Positions 16,555 through 25,983 of a DNA stretch of 49,902 nucleotides are shown piece after piece. The stretch is from Actinomycetes bacterium (GTDB lineage Bacteria; Actinomycetota; Actinomycetes; S36-B12; UBA10799), in NCBI GenBank assembly GCA_029779995.1, contig JAKOZM010000085.1:1-49902 (forward strand), in the 5' to 3' direction. The notes beneath the pieces are model-generated. The model did not search any database, was not told where the DNA came from, and saw nothing but the letters and a program-made list of their open reading frames with translations. Numbering within the stretch: the stretch's first letter is position 1; the number at the start of each line of letters is the position of its first letter. The position numbers and the translations under genes are program-made.

Positions 16555-18072
16555 GTGCGCCGTCTGTCGACCCTGCACCTGCTCGCCGGCGCAGCCGCGC
16601 TGATCGCCGTCAGCCCGCTGGTCTACCTGGCCGTGCGTACGGCCAGTGCCGGTGCCCAGGAGGTCTGGGACATCCTGTTCCGATCGCGCACGCTGGAGTT
16701 GTCGGTGGCCAGTCTCGGGTTGGCCGTAGCGGTGTCCGGGACCTGCATCCTGGTTGGGATTCCGCTGGCATGGCTGGCCACTCGGGCGGCCGTCCCGGGT
16801 GGTCGATCGTGGTTGGTCCTGTTGTCCCTGCCACTGGCCATCCCCTCGTTCGTCACGGCCTACACCTGGCTGGCTGCCTTTCCCGGACTGGCCGGATTCG
16901 CGGCCGCGTGGGCGGTGTTGACGCTGTCCTGCTTGCCGTATGTGATCCTGCCCGTGGCCGCGGTGCTGTCGGGCATCGATCCGGCCTATGACGATGTTGC
17001 TCGCACGCTGGGTCAGTCCCGGCTGCAGTCATTTCGGCGCACCACGGTGCCCCTGGTCCTGCCGGCCGCTGGGGCTGGTGGGTTGCTGGTCGCGCTGTAC
17101 ACCCTCAGCGACTTCGGAGCGGTGAGCCTGCTGCGGTTCGACACCTTCACCCGGGTCATCTACACCTCGTACCGGGCAGCCTTCGACCGGACGTCGGCTG
17201 CGGTGTTGTCGCTGGTGCTGGTCCTGCTTGCCTTGGTGTGTATCTGGGCGGAGCGGCGCATCCGCACCCGTCACCAGCAGTGGCGGGTCGGCACGGGGTC
17301 CGCCCGGGGCATCGGACGTGTCCAGCTGGGCGCAGCGAAGTGGCCCGCTGTGCTCGCTATGGCCGCGATCGTCGCCGTGTCGGTCGGATTCCCGGCCATC
17401 ATGCTCGGGCGGCTGCTCATCACGTCGGCCAACGATGGTTTCGCCCTTGGTCAATGGGTCTCAGCGGTGGGCAACACGGCTGTCGCGGCGGGGCTCGGCG
17501 CCCTGATCGCGATGGTCCTAGCCCTGCCCATCGCGGTGCTCGCCGCCCGCTACCGAGACCGCAGTAGTCGGATCATCGAATCGACGGCCTTCATCAGCCA
17601 CGCGCTGCCGGGGGTGGTCGTGGGCCTCTCGTTGGTGTTCATAGGGCTGACGCTGTTTCCTGGTCTGTACCAGACCCTGCTGATGCTGGGCTTCGCTTAT
17701 GCCGTGCTGTTCTTGTCGAACGCCATCGGGGCGGTGCGCACAGCGACCGAGCAGGTGTCGCCGCAGTTGGACGATGTGGCAAGGACTCTGGGCAAGCGCC
17801 CGTTGGCCGCCTGGTGGGCGGTCACGGCCCGGGTCTCCTTGCCGGGAATCCTAGCGGGAGCGCTTCTAGTGCTCCTGACAGCGATGAAGGAACTGCCTGC
17901 GACGTTGATGCTGCGGCCTACGGGCTTCGATACCCTGGCCACCGAGATGTGGCAGCAAACCTCGATAGCAGCCTTCGGGCAAGCGGCCCCGTACGCCCTC
18001 GGGCTTGTGATGCTGGCGGCCATCCCGGCGTTCCTGTTGGCCCGAATCACCACCGCGAGGGACACCGCATGA
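16555..18072 (+). CDS. Ferric iron ABC transporter, fused permease
   Basis: A 505-residue FbpB-type permease with about twelve membrane helices, formed by two related halves. Each half has an EAA-like ATPase contact loop: DDVARTLGQSRLQSFRRTTVPL near residue 145 and DDVARTLGKRPLAAWWAVTARV near 405. The GTG start follows the stop of the binding protein directly (TAGGTG), so expression is coupled. It forms the channel for iron passed on by the lipoprotein. Confidence 0.88.
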   Translation: MRRLSTLHLLAGAAALIAVSPLVYLAVRTASAGAQEVWDILFRSRTLELSVASLGLAVAVSGTCILVGIPLAWLATRAAVPGGRSWLVLLSLPLAIPSFVTAYTWLAAFPGLAGFAAAWAVLTLSCLPYVILPVAAVLSGIDPAYDDVARTLGQSRLQSFRRTTVPLVLPAAGAGGLLVALYTLSDFGAVSLLRFDTFTRVIYTSYRAAFDRTSAAVLSLVLVLLALVCIWAERRIRTRHQQWRVGTGSARGIGRVQLGAAKWPAVLAMAAIVAVSVGFPAIMLGRLLITSANDGFALGQWVSAVGNTAVAAGLGALIAMVLALPIAVLAARYRDRSSRIIESTAFISHALPGVVVGLSLVFIGLTLFPGLYQTLLMLGFAYAVLFLSNAIGAVRTATEQVSPQLDDVARTLGKRPLAAWWAVTARVSLPGILAGALLVLLTAMKELPATLMLRPTGFDTLATEMWQQTSIAAFGQAAPYALGLVMLAAIPAFLLARITTARDTA

Positions 18073-19028
18073 CCAGCATCACGATCACCGGACTGCAGAA
18101 GGCCTTCGACCGGCCGGTCCTCAACGATGTGAACCTCGCCGTGGACCCCGGCGAGATCACTGCCATCCTGGGCGCCAGTGGCACGGGTAAGAGCACCTTG
18201 TTGCGTTGCGTTGCGGGTCTGCTGGCTCCCGATGCCGGTGAGATCCGCCTGGGAAGTCTGCTCGTCGACGGCCCCGGCAGACATATTCCGGCGCAGCGTC
18301 GGATGGTGGGGCTGGTGCCGCAAGAGGGTGCCCTGTTCCCGCACCTGAGCGTGGCCGAGAATGTTGGGTTCGGTCTGCCTAAGCGGGGCCGGGAGGCCCG
18401 GATCACCGAATTGCTGCACCTGATCGGGCTGCCCGGCACCGAGAACCTGCGTCCCCACCAGTTGTCGGGAGGGATGCAGCAGCGGGTGGCCGTGGCTCGC
18501 GCGCTGGCGCCGCGGCCTGCCGTCATGGTGCTCGACGAACCCTTCTCGGCGCTGGATACGGGACTGCGTGAGGACGTCCGGCAGGATGTCCTCGCGGCGA
18601 TCCGGGCTGATGGCACCACGGCTCTGCTGGTCACTCATGACCAGGAGGAGGCCTTCTCCGTGGCCGATCGGGTGGCCGTGATGATGGCCGGCACGATCGT
18701 GCAGCATGCGACCCCTTCCCGGCTGTACGGTGAGCCCACCACGCTGGCCGTGGCCCAGTTCGTGGGCGACACGGTGGTTCTATCCCAAGACCAGGCTGAG
18801 GTAGTTGTGTACCGCCCGGAGCAGCTGACACTGGACGCTGGCGCCGCTCTGGGCGAGGGACTTGTGACGGGGATCCGTTTCCATGGCCACGACAGTCTGG
18901 TGGGGATCGAGGTGGGCGGCCAGCGAGTGCACATGCGCACGCTGGGGGCCCCCGAGGTGAAGGTGGGTGAGCAGGTGACCGTCTACGCCAAGTCGCCGGG
19001 CATGCGTTTTCTGGCTCTTCGCAGTTGA
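18069..19028 (+). CDS. Ferric iron ABC transporter, ATP-binding protein
   Basis: A 319-residue ATPase. Walker A is GASGTGKST (about 35-43), the signature is LSGGMQQRVAVARAL, Walker B is VMVLDEP, and the switch His is in LLVTHDQEEAFS. A C-terminal TOBE-like domain (about 240-319) is present. ATG overlaps the permease stop (ATGA). Together with the two upstream genes it makes a complete importer. Confidence 0.88.
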   Translation: MTSITITGLQKAFDRPVLNDVNLAVDPGEITAILGASGTGKSTLLRCVAGLLAPDAGEIRLGSLLVDGPGRHIPAQRRMVGLVPQEGALFPHLSVAENVGFGLPKRGREARITELLHLIGLPGTENLRPHQLSGGMQQRVAVARALAPRPAVMVLDEPFSALDTGLREDVRQDVLAAIRADGTTALLVTHDQEEAFSVADRVAVMMAGTIVQHATPSRLYGEPTTLAVAQFVGDTVVLSQDQAEVVVYRPEQLTLDAGAALGEGLVTGIRFHGHDSLVGIEVGGQRVHMRTLGAPEVKVGEQVTVYAKSPGMRFLALRS

Positions 19029-19100
19029 GGGTGTCGTGCCTGCCCCTTGCGCGGGGGACCGTGGTCTGACCGCGCCGCCCCGCGCGTCGTGGCCCATGGG

Positions 19101-19841
19101 CGGTTTCACGCTTGCGCCGATGTGGAAACCGAGCCGTTCGGGGTTGTCCCCAGGGCTGTGGAAACGGGGCCATGGAAATGTCACACCCTCCTCGTAGGTT
19201 TGGGGTGTCACCGAGGTTGGTGGCCGTCAGCTCGTGGAGCGCCGCCGCAGGGGAGCCTTCTTTTCTGGTTTCGGCATGGATCGTGTGGGTGGGGGTGTGA
19301 CTGATGGGGTTCTTTGATATTCCGGCCGGGGCGTTGCGCGCTGGCATTGCCGTGGTGGCCCCTGCACGGTTTCACGCTGCCGCCGATGTGGAAACCGACT
19401 CGTTCGGGGTTGTCCCCAGGGGTGTGGGTCCGGGCGCCCGGAAATGTCAGACCCTGCTCGTAGGTTTGGGGTGTCGCCGAGGTTGGTGGCCGTCAGCTCG
19501 TGGAGCGCCGCCGCAGGGGAGCCTTCTTTTCTGGTTTCGGCATGGATCGTGTGGGTGGGGGTGTGACTGATGGGGTTCTTTGATATTCCGGCCGGGGCGT
19601 TGCGCGCTGGCATCGCCGTGGTGGCCCCTGCACGGTTTCACGCTGCCGCCGATGTGGAAACCGACCCCGTTCGGGGTCGTCCCCATACCTGTGGAAACGG
19701 GGCCATGGAAATGTCACACCCTCCTCGTAGGTTTGGGGTGTCACTGAGGTTGGTGGCCATCAGCTCGTGGAGCGACGCCGCAGGGGAGCCTTGCCCCTGG
19801 TTTCGGCATCGACCGTCGTGGGTGGGGGTGTGTGCTGATGG
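19101..19841. repeat. Three direct repeats (266 bp) of a DUF222 gene leader and start
   Basis: Copies begin at 19101, 19367 and 19633 (CGGTTTCACG). Each runs through a conserved leader (GTGGAAACC, AAATGTCA.ACCCT, TCGTAGGTTTGGGGTGT) to ATGGGGTTCTTTGA at 19304, 19570 and 19838. The first two starts read MGFFDIPAGALR and then pass straight into the next leader, so they are truncated gene beginnings. Only the third continues into a full DUF222-HNH protein. The stretch 19029-19100 contains nothing I recognise. Confidence 0.85.
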
Positions 19842-21049
19842 GGTTCTTTGAGGTGCCGGCGCCGGCGTTGCGCCGCGCCCAGCTGGCTGATGAGTTGCCG
19901 GTGGAGATTCTGCCGGTGTTTGAGGAGTTGTCCGCGCTGGTGCTGGGTCTGCCGGACCCGGCCGAGCTGAGCGTGGAGCAGCGCCTCGGGACGGTGCAGG
20001 CTGCGGCCCGCCTGCAGACGATGCTGGAGGCCTACCAGACCCAGGTCGCCGGGGTGAGCGACGCGCAGCGGGATTCCCGGTTGTTCGCCGCCGGCACGAC
20101 CGGGTCGATGGTGGCCGCGTTGACCGGGAACAATCGGGCCGTCGGCTCAGCGATCGTGGGCCGGGCCCGGGACCTACGGTCCATGCCGCATGTGGCCGGT
20201 GCCTACCGGGCCGGGGAGATCACCGGCCGGCATGTGCACCTGTTGTGCCGCGCCGCCGGGCGCCTGCGGCACTTCCCGGTGTTGGAGCCGGATCTGGTCG
20301 CCGCCGCCGCCGTGATCGAACCGGTGGTGCTGGCCCAGGTGATCGACATACTCATCACCCAGGACCGCCGTGAGGCACCCGATGAGGACCTGCGGGGCGC
20401 CCGGGCCAAACGCGGCCTGCACCTGTCCGATCTGGGTAACGGGCTGTACCGGGTGGACGGGCACCTGGACCAGATCGCCGGGGCCCGGCTACGCGACGCG
20501 CTGGCCTCGTTCACCGACCCGCCCCGCCCTGGGGATGACCGCACCCCCAGCCAACGCCTGGCCGACGCCCTGGACGACCTGGTCAGTGCCGCGCAGGCCA
20601 ACACCCGACCGTTGGGCGTGTCAGGGGTCACGGTGCTGGTCGACGCCGACCAGCTGCCCGACGGGGCCGGTGCCCGCCTGGAGGACGGCACCCTGCTCGG
20701 CCCGGACACCTTCGCGCTGCTCACCTGCACCGCGGTGGTGTCCGTCATCCTCGGGAAACGCCGGGCCGGCAGCTTCATACCGTTGGCGTTGGGCCGCACC
20801 CAGCGCCGCGCCAGCCACGCCCAATGGGCGGCGTTGACGGCCCGGGATCGGGGGTGTGTGCGCTGCGGGCAGCCAGCACGGCGCTGCCACGCCCACCACA
20901 TCACCGGCTGGGCCGCCGGCGGCCAAACCGACGTCGATGCGATGTGTCTGCTGTGCCCACGCTGCCACCGCGACCTGCACAACGGGAGGTTCACCATCGA
21001 GATGGTCGACGGGATACCGCGCTGTGTGCCGGCACGGCGAAGAACCTGA
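19838..21049 (+). CDS. DUF222 / HNH endonuclease domain protein (13E12 repeat family)
   Basis: A 403-residue protein. Residues 1-270 are a helical DUF222 domain (AARLQTMLEAYQTQVAG, AGEITGRHVHLLCRAAG). The C-terminus holds an HNH nuclease motif: CVRCGQPARRCHAHHI, then CPRCHRDLHNG with two CxxC zinc pairs. Family members occur in many near-identical copies in actinobacterial genomes; their role is unclear, with mobility or nuclease activity suspected. ATG at 19838 matches the starts of the two truncated copies upstream; GTG at 19832 is possible. A terminator hairpin follows at once. Confidence 0.85.
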   Translation: MGFFEVPAPALRRAQLADELPVEILPVFEELSALVLGLPDPAELSVEQRLGTVQAAARLQTMLEAYQTQVAGVSDAQRDSRLFAAGTTGSMVAALTGNNRAVGSAIVGRARDLRSMPHVAGAYRAGEITGRHVHLLCRAAGRLRHFPVLEPDLVAAAAVIEPVVLAQVIDILITQDRREAPDEDLRGARAKRGLHLSDLGNGLYRVDGHLDQIAGARLRDALASFTDPPRPGDDRTPSQRLADALDDLVSAAQANTRPLGVSGVTVLVDADQLPDGAGARLEDGTLLGPDTFALLTCTAVVSVILGKRRAGSFIPLALGRTQRRASHAQWAALTARDRGCVRCGQPARRCHAHHITGWAAGGQTDVDAMCLLCPRCHRDLHNGRFTIEMVDGIPRCVPARRRT

Positions 21050-21070
21050 GCCGGCCCCAGGGGGGCCGGC
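21050..21070. terminator. Hairpin terminator after DUF222-HNH gene
   Basis: GCCGGCCCC-AGG-GGGGCCGGC is a perfect 9-bp G+C-rich stem with a 3-nt loop, starting at the base after the stop codon. No T-run follows, as is common in actinomycetes. It separates this gene from the convergent hydrolase gene. Confidence 0.6.
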
Positions 21071-21164
21071 CAGACGCCCAGCGTCAGCACAGCGGGAGCC
21101 GAACCTCAACCCGGTTTTGCGCAATGAGGGTGCAGAGGTCCCGACGCATCGGGGTTTCCGGTGT

Positions 21165-21923
21165 TCAGAGCCGGCGATCCCGCAGGACCGGGAACTGCGT
21201 GCGCACCCGCTCGGGCAGGCCAGCGTCGATGTCGACGCGCAGCACGCCCGGCTCGTTCAGTTCTGCGAGGACGTCGCCCCACGGGTCCACGATCACGGTT
21301 GCACCTCCCATCGGCATCGTGTTGCTGTCACCGGTCGAATTTGCCCCGATCAACCAGACCTGGTTCTCGGTGCTCCGGGCGCGCGTGAGCAGGCGCCACT
21401 TGTCGATCCGCGGTGCGGGCCACCCTGTCGGAATCAGCAACGCTGTGGCGCCGGCGTCCACGAGAGCCCGGAACTGCTCAGGGAACCGCAGGTCGTAACA
21501 GGTCGCCAGACCGGTAGTACCCAGCGGCGTTTCCACCGCCACGACGTCACTGCCGGCGCTGAGGGTGACCGCTTCGCCGGTGTCGAAGCCGAAAAGGTGG
21601 ATCTTCCGATACGTGGCCAGCACCTCGCCGGACGGGCCGAAGACCACGGAGGTGTTGTACAGATCCTCGCCGTCACGTTCGAGGAAGGACCCCGCGTGCA
21701 GCACACGGCCCGGAGCCAGGTCGGCCATGTGCGACACCCAGGTGTCCAGTGGAACCGCATGGTCGAGGTTCTCCGCGACGGCGAAGGGCCCGACCTCCCA
21801 CAGTTCGGGCAGTACGATCACCTCGGCGTCGATGTCGGCCACGAGCCGGCGCATCCGGTGGCGACGCTTGGCCGGGTCCTCGTCATCGCGCAGGTTCACC
21901 TGCACCGCCGCCACACTGGTCAT
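21165..21923 (-). CDS. Carbon-nitrogen (nitrilase superfamily) hydrolase
   Basis: A 252-residue nitrilase-fold amidohydrolase. The catalytic triad is visible: Glu in VLPELWEV (about 42), Lys in YRKIHLFG (about 108) and Cys in TCYDLRFPE (about 144). Length and motifs fit omega-amidase or amidase-repair branches more than true nitrilases, but the substrate cannot be assigned. ATG at 21923 begins MTSVAAVQVNLRDDED and has TAGCCT 7 nt upstream on the minus strand (21936-21931), so it is probably leaderless. It is divergent from the MDMPI gene at 22004. Confidence 0.85.
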   Translation of the reverse strand: MTSVAAVQVNLRDDEDPAKRRHRMRRLVADIDAEVIVLPELWEVGPFAVAENLDHAVPLDTWVSHMADLAPGRVLHAGSFLERDGEDLYNTSVVFGPSGEVLATYRKIHLFGFDTGEAVTLSAGSDVVAVETPLGTTGLATCYDLRFPEQFRALVDAGATALLIPTGWPAPRIDKWRLLTRARSTENQVWLIGANSTGDSNTMPMGGATVIVDPWGDVLAELNEPGVLRVDIDAGLPERVRTQFPVLRDRRL

Positions 21924-22003
21924 GCCGTCCAGGCTACCTGTCGGGGCAGATGCGGCCAGGGGAGCGCAAGGTCTCGATCGGTGACCGCGGGTAGGTTCAG
22001 AAC

Positions 22004-22786
22004 ATGGACGCACTGGTGGATGCCTGGCTCGATGCCATCACCTCCTTCGAAGAGACCGTCATGCAGATCTCTGACAGCGACTTCGCGGCGCCGTCGCTCT
22101 TACCGGGCTGGACGGTTGGCGATGTCGTTGCACATGTGACAGCGCTGGAGGCCGAACTTGCCGAACGCGAACTGCCCGATCATGAGCCGGACTGGGAGGG
22201 TCTGACGCACGCAGTTGACTCCTTTTCCCGCTACACCGAACGCGGGGTCGATGCCCGGCGCGCGTGGCCGCCGGCTCTGGTGCGTGCGGAGTTGCGCGAG
22301 GTGGTCGAGGAGCGCACCGAGCAGCTGCGCTCGGTGCGGCCAGGCGATGTCATCACGGGCATCCGGGGCAGGACGATGCCCGTCGAACAGGCATTGCGGA
22401 TGCGGTGCTTCGACATCGTGGTGCACGAAGTGGACGTGCGGGATGCGCTGGGGCTTCCGGGCCCGCACCTGGGCGCTGGGGCGCGGGTCTGTCTGGATCA
22501 GATGGCCAGTGGTATGGGGTATGTCTTCGCCAAACGAGCCGCCGCCCGTGCGGGGCAGGTGTTGCACTTGGTGGTGCCCGACTGGGTGGACGTGTGGATC
22601 ACCATGGGGGAGGACGGCCGTGCCCGGGTCAGCGATCCGGGCGAGGCGACGGTGACAGTCACGCTGCCTGTGGAGCAGTTCCTGGGGTTGGCTGCGGGCC
22701 GCCGCGGCGACACCGGGTCCGCCGAGGTCGCGGGAGACCCAGCACTTGGCAGGGAGGTCCTCGCAGGCCTCAACGTGGCGCCCTGA
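22004..22786 (+). CDS. Maleylpyruvate isomerase (MDMPI/DinB-like) family protein
   Basis: A 260-residue protein with an N-terminal four-helix MDMPI domain. LLPGWTVGDVVAHVTALEAEL contains the first metal-binding His, and DIVVHEVDVRDALG the later His and Asp. A C-terminal SCP2-like alpha/beta part follows (about 180-260). Family members are zinc, often mycothiol-dependent, thiol transferases of actinobacteria; the substrate is unknown. TAGGTT (21992-21997) lies 6 nt before ATG at 22004, suggesting a leaderless mRNA. It is convergent with the E2 gene, with only two bases between the stops. Confidence 0.82.
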   Translation: MDALVDAWLDAITSFEETVMQISDSDFAAPSLLPGWTVGDVVAHVTALEAELAERELPDHEPDWEGLTHAVDSFSRYTERGVDARRAWPPALVRAELREVVEERTEQLRSVRPGDVITGIRGRTMPVEQALRMRCFDIVVHEVDVRDALGLPGPHLGAGARVCLDQMASGMGYVFAKRAAARAGQVLHLVVPDWVDVWITMGEDGRARVSDPGEATVTVTLPVEQFLGLAAGRRGDTGSAEVAGDPALGREVLAGLNVAP

Positions 22787-22788
22787 CG

Positions 22789-23964
22789 TCAACCAGCCAG
22801 TCCGACGCCCGGGTCGGCCAAGAACGTCGCGATGCGGGTCAGCACCTGGGATCCGAGCGCCCCGTCGATGCAGCGGTGGTCGAAGGAGAGGGTCAGGGTC
22901 ACCACAGGCCGGGCAACGACCCCGCCGTCGACGACCCAGGGTCGCTGCACGATCCGGCCCAGGCACAGGATCGCCACATGGCCCGGCGGCAGGATGGGTG
23001 TGCCACCGTCGACACCGAACACCCCCACATTGGTTAGCGAGACGGTCGTCCCAGAGAAGTCCGACGGTGCCAGCGTCCCCGCCCGAGCCGAGTCTGTGGT
23101 GGCCGATATGGCGCGGGCGAGTTCGACCAACGAGGTGGCGTGTGGCACTCGGGGTACGAGCAGGCCGCGCTCGGTGGCGACCGCCAGGCCCAGCACCGCC
23201 TCCGGATGGGTGATGATCACCTCTGCCTGGGCATCAAATGTGGCATTGATGCGAGGGAACTCGCCCGCTGCCGCCAACAATGCCCACGCCGCCAGGACCG
23301 TCGGTGACCACCGCACGTCCGGGTACGTGGCGCGTAACCGCTGCAGCAGTCGCACCGACTCCCCGACCTCCACGTCGAGCCATTCGGTGACGTGCGGGGC
23401 CGTGAACGCGGACTCCACCATCGCCTGCGCCATCGAGCGCATGACCCCGCGCACCGGGATGACGTTGTCCTGCCGCTGTGCCGCCGCCCGTTCCACGTCA
23501 GAACGAGTGATGATGCCGCCGGGGCCAGTGGGGTCGACGGCCTCGAGGTCCACACCGAGGGTTTTGGCCAAGCGGCGCACAGGGGGTTTGGTCCGCGGCC
23601 GGGGGCGCTCGGCGGTCAGCCGTTCCTCCGCGGCCCGGGCCATTTCCAGGCCGCCGTGCCGCGTGGGTTTCGGCTCGCGCCGCCGCCGGCGGGGCGACTG
23701 CTCCTCCTGGGCGCCATACCCGACCAGCACCGAAGAATCCACACTCACGAGATCTGCCCCCACCGCCACGACCTCACCGGCCAGAGCATGCAGTGCGGTG
23801 ACGGTTCCCGTGAAGGGGCTCGGCAGTTCCACCAGCGCCTTGGCGGTCTCGATCTCGCACAACAGTTGGTTGACCTCGACCTGTTCGCCGGGTTCAACGA
23901 ACCAGCGGACCAGTTCGGCCTCCGTGAGGCCCTCCCCCACGTCGGGCAGTTTGAAAGTCGCCAT
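22789..23964 (-). CDS. bkdC: Dihydrolipoamide acyltransferase (E2), branched-chain 2-oxoacid dehydrogenase type
   Basis: A 391-residue E2 with a single lipoyl domain (residues 1-78, lipoyl-Lys K42 in EIETAKALV), an Arg/Pro-rich linker and a peripheral E3-binding domain (VRRLAKTLGVDLEAVDPTGP, about 132-155). The catalytic acyltransferase domain ends with DHRCIDGA (His about 363). It transfers the acyl group to CoA and forms the core of the complex. Start is ATG at 23964, sharing one base with the E1 beta stop; GTG at 23967 is also possible. No E3 (lipoamide dehydrogenase) gene is nearby. Confidence 0.87.
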   Translation of the reverse strand: MATFKLPDVGEGLTEAELVRWFVEPGEQVEVNQLLCEIETAKALVELPSPFTGTVTALHALAGEVVAVGADLVSVDSSVLVGYGAQEEQSPRRRRREPKPTRHGGLEMARAAEERLTAERPRPRTKPPVRRLAKTLGVDLEAVDPTGPGGIITRSDVERAAAQRQDNVIPVRGVMRSMAQAMVESAFTAPHVTEWLDVEVGESVRLLQRLRATYPDVRWSPTVLAAWALLAAAGEFPRINATFDAQAEVIITHPEAVLGLAVATERGLLVPRVPHATSLVELARAISATTDSARAGTLAPSDFSGTTVSLTNVGVFGVDGGTPILPPGHVAILCLGRIVQRPWVVDGGVVARPVVTLTLSFDHRCIDGALGSQVLTRIATFLADPGVGLAG

Positions 23965-24938
23965 CACATCCCCCGCACCGTGTCGACAGCATCCAGGATC
24001 CGGTTCACATCCGGCAGGTAGAACCGCTCCAGTTTGCTCGGGGGGTAGGGGGCGTGCGGTGCGCCCACGCGCAACACGGGTGCCTCAAGATCGAAGAAGC
24101 ACTCCTGCTGGACGCGGGCGGCCAGCTCCGCCCCGAGACCGCCGAACACGGGAGCTTCATGCACGACCACGCAGTGCCCCGTCCGGCGTACGGAGTCGAA
24201 GATCGTGTCCAGGTCCAGGGGAGAGAGGCTGCGCAGGTCGATGACTTCCAGGCTGACCTGATCCTCCTCGTCGGCCACCCCGGCCGCCTCCAGACACGTG
24301 CGGACCATCGGCCCGTAGCACAGCAGCGTCGCGTCGCTGCCGGCGCGCACGATCCGGGCCTGGAACAGCCCCTCAGAGACCGATCCCACCTCGGCCTTGT
24401 CCCAGTACCGCCGCTTGGGTTCCAGGAAGATCACCGGGTCGTCGCAGTCGATGGCCTGCCGCAGCATCTGGTAACCGTCCCGGGCGTGGCTGGGAGACAC
24501 GACCCGTAGCCCCGCCGTGTGGGTGAAGTACGCTTCGATACTTTCGCTGTGATGCTCCACGGCGCCGATGCCACCGCCGAACGGGATGCGGATCGTGATG
24601 GGCAGTCGGGTGCGACCGTCTGATCGGAAGTGGTGCTTGGCCAGTTGGGTGGTGATCTGGTCCACGGCCGGGAAGACGAATCCGTCGAACTGGATCTCAC
24701 AGACGGGCCGAAATCCGCGCATCGCCAGGCCGATGGCAGTGCCGATGATGCCGCTTTCGGACAGGGGCGTGTCGATGACACGTGCGTCGCCGAACGTCGC
24801 ATGCAGACCGTCGGTGACCCGGAACACCCCGCCGAGCCGACCGACGTCCTCGCCCATCATCAGGACGGTGCTGTCGGCCTGCATGGCGTCGGCCAGCGCG
24901 CGATTCAGCGCCCCGGCCAGGGTGAGTAACTCAGTCAT
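23964..24938 (-). CDS. bkdB: 2-oxoacid dehydrogenase E1 component, beta subunit
   Basis: A 324-residue E1 beta subunit with MGEDVGRLGGVFRVTDGL near the N-terminus, DTPLSESGIIGTAIGLAMRG, and HHSESIEAYFTHTAGLRVV, which contains the conserved His near the active site. It pairs with E1 alpha to form a heterotetramer that decarboxylates 2-oxoacids with thiamine diphosphate. It overlaps E1 alpha by 8 bp and E2 by one base, so the three are one operon. The separate alpha/beta arrangement and similarity of E1 alpha to mycobacterial BkdA favour branched-chain substrates over pyruvate. Confidence 0.88.
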   Translation of the reverse strand: MTELLTLAGALNRALADAMQADSTVLMMGEDVGRLGGVFRVTDGLHATFGDARVIDTPLSESGIIGTAIGLAMRGFRPVCEIQFDGFVFPAVDQITTQLAKHHFRSDGRTRLPITIRIPFGGGIGAVEHHSESIEAYFTHTAGLRVVSPSHARDGYQMLRQAIDCDDPVIFLEPKRRYWDKAEVGSVSEGLFQARIVRAGSDATLLCYGPMVRTCLEAAGVADEEDQVSLEVIDLRSLSPLDLDTIFDSVRRTGHCVVVHEAPVFGGLGAELAARVQQECFFDLEAPVLRVGAPHAPYPPSKLERFYLPDVNRILDAVDTVRGM

Positions 24939-25983
24939 CGCCGAGATACTCCTCCCACCAAGCCGACTCCGCGGTCACCAGGGCATGCGGCTCGGAATAG
25001 ACATGGGTGAACATCTCCTGAGCTGGGGGATCGGGCAGTGCTCGGCATTGCTCACGCAGGCGTTGTGCCAGAGCGTCGGCCTCCCGCTCCAACTCCGTGA
25101 CGAAGGCCGCATCGGCCGCCCCTGAGCGCAGCAGATAGGCGCGAACCCGCTCGATGGGATCCTTCAGGCGCCACTGCTCGAGTTCCTCCTCGACCCGGTA
25201 CCGGGTGGGATCGTCCGAGGTAGTGTGGGCACCCATCCGGTAGGTGAACGCCTCGATCAGACTCGGGCCTTGGCCGGCGCGTGCCCGGGCCAACGCCCAG
25301 CGGGTCACTGCGAGCACGGCCAGAACGTCGTTGCCATCGACGCGGATGCCTGGGAATCCGAAGCCTTCGGCGCGGCGGTACAGCGGGATGCGGGTCTGGC
25401 GGGACAGCGGCTGCGAGATCGCCCACTGATTGTTCTGGCAGAAGAACACGACGGGCGCGTCATGCACCGCCGCCCAGACGAACGCCTCGTTGACGTCGCC
25501 CTGGCTGGAAGCGCCGTCGCCGAAGAAGCTCATGACGGCAGCTGCGGCGCCGTCGCGTTGCATTCCCATCGCGTAACCCACGGCATGCAACGTCTGGTCC
25601 CCGATCACGATGGTGGGCAGCGCAAAGTTGTACTCGGCCGGGTCGTACCCGCCGTGCGTCACGCCGCGGAACAGCGCCAGTAGCCGTACCGGGTCCACGC
25701 CACGACACCAGGCCACCCCGTGCTCGCGGTACGTGGGGAACACGAAGTCGTCGGGGTGCAAAGCCCGACCTGCACCGACCTGTGCTGCCTCCTGCCCCAG
25801 CAGCGGCGGCCACAGCCCGAGCTCACCTTGCCGTTGCAGGGCATGCGCCTCGGTGTCGAGGCGCCGGACCAACACCATGTCGCGGAAGAGCCCGCGTAGT
25901 TCCTCCCCCGACACCTGCAGGTCAATCTCGTCGTTGTGCAGCCGTTCCCCCTCGGGCGTGAGCAACTGCAACAACTCGGCCAT
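24931..25983 (-). CDS. bkdA: 2-oxoacid dehydrogenase E1 component, alpha subunit
   Basis: A 350-residue E1 alpha. The thiamine-diphosphate motif is GDGASSQGDVNEAF through NNQWAIS (about 155-190). Other motifs are RQGELGLWPPLLGQEAAQVGA, FPTYREHGVAW and the phosphorylation-loop-like YRMGAHTTSDDPTRYR. ATG at 25983 (MAELLQLLTPEG) fits the family N-terminus; an upstream ATG at 26019 would add 12 residues. It leads the bkdABC operon, with a second 83-bp array about 45 bp upstream of the earliest possible start. It should feed branched-chain acyl-CoAs into the acyl-CoA pathways encoded elsewhere in the window. Confidence 0.88.
   Translation of the reverse strand: MAELLQLLTPEGERLHNDEIDLQVSGEELRGLFRDMVLVRRLDTEAHALQRQGELGLWPPLLGQEAAQVGAGRALHPDDFVFPTYREHGVAWCRGVDPVRLLALFRGVTHGGYDPAEYNFALPTIVIGDQTLHAVGYAMGMQRDGAAAAVMSFFGDGASSQGDVNEAFVWAAVHDAPVVFFCQNNQWAISQPLSRQTRIPLYRRAEGFGFPGIRVDGNDVLAVLAVTRWALARARAGQGPSLIEAFTYRMGAHTTSDDPTRYRVEEELEQWRLKDPIERVRAYLLRSGAADAAFVTELEREADALAQRLREQCRALPDPPAQEMFTHVYSEPHALVTAESAWWEEYLGDD

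Noticed and set aside
19304..19570. Small genes starting MGFFDIPAG in the leader repeats
   Set aside because: They are beginnings of DUF222 genes fused to the next leader copy; the rest of each frame is not protein-like.
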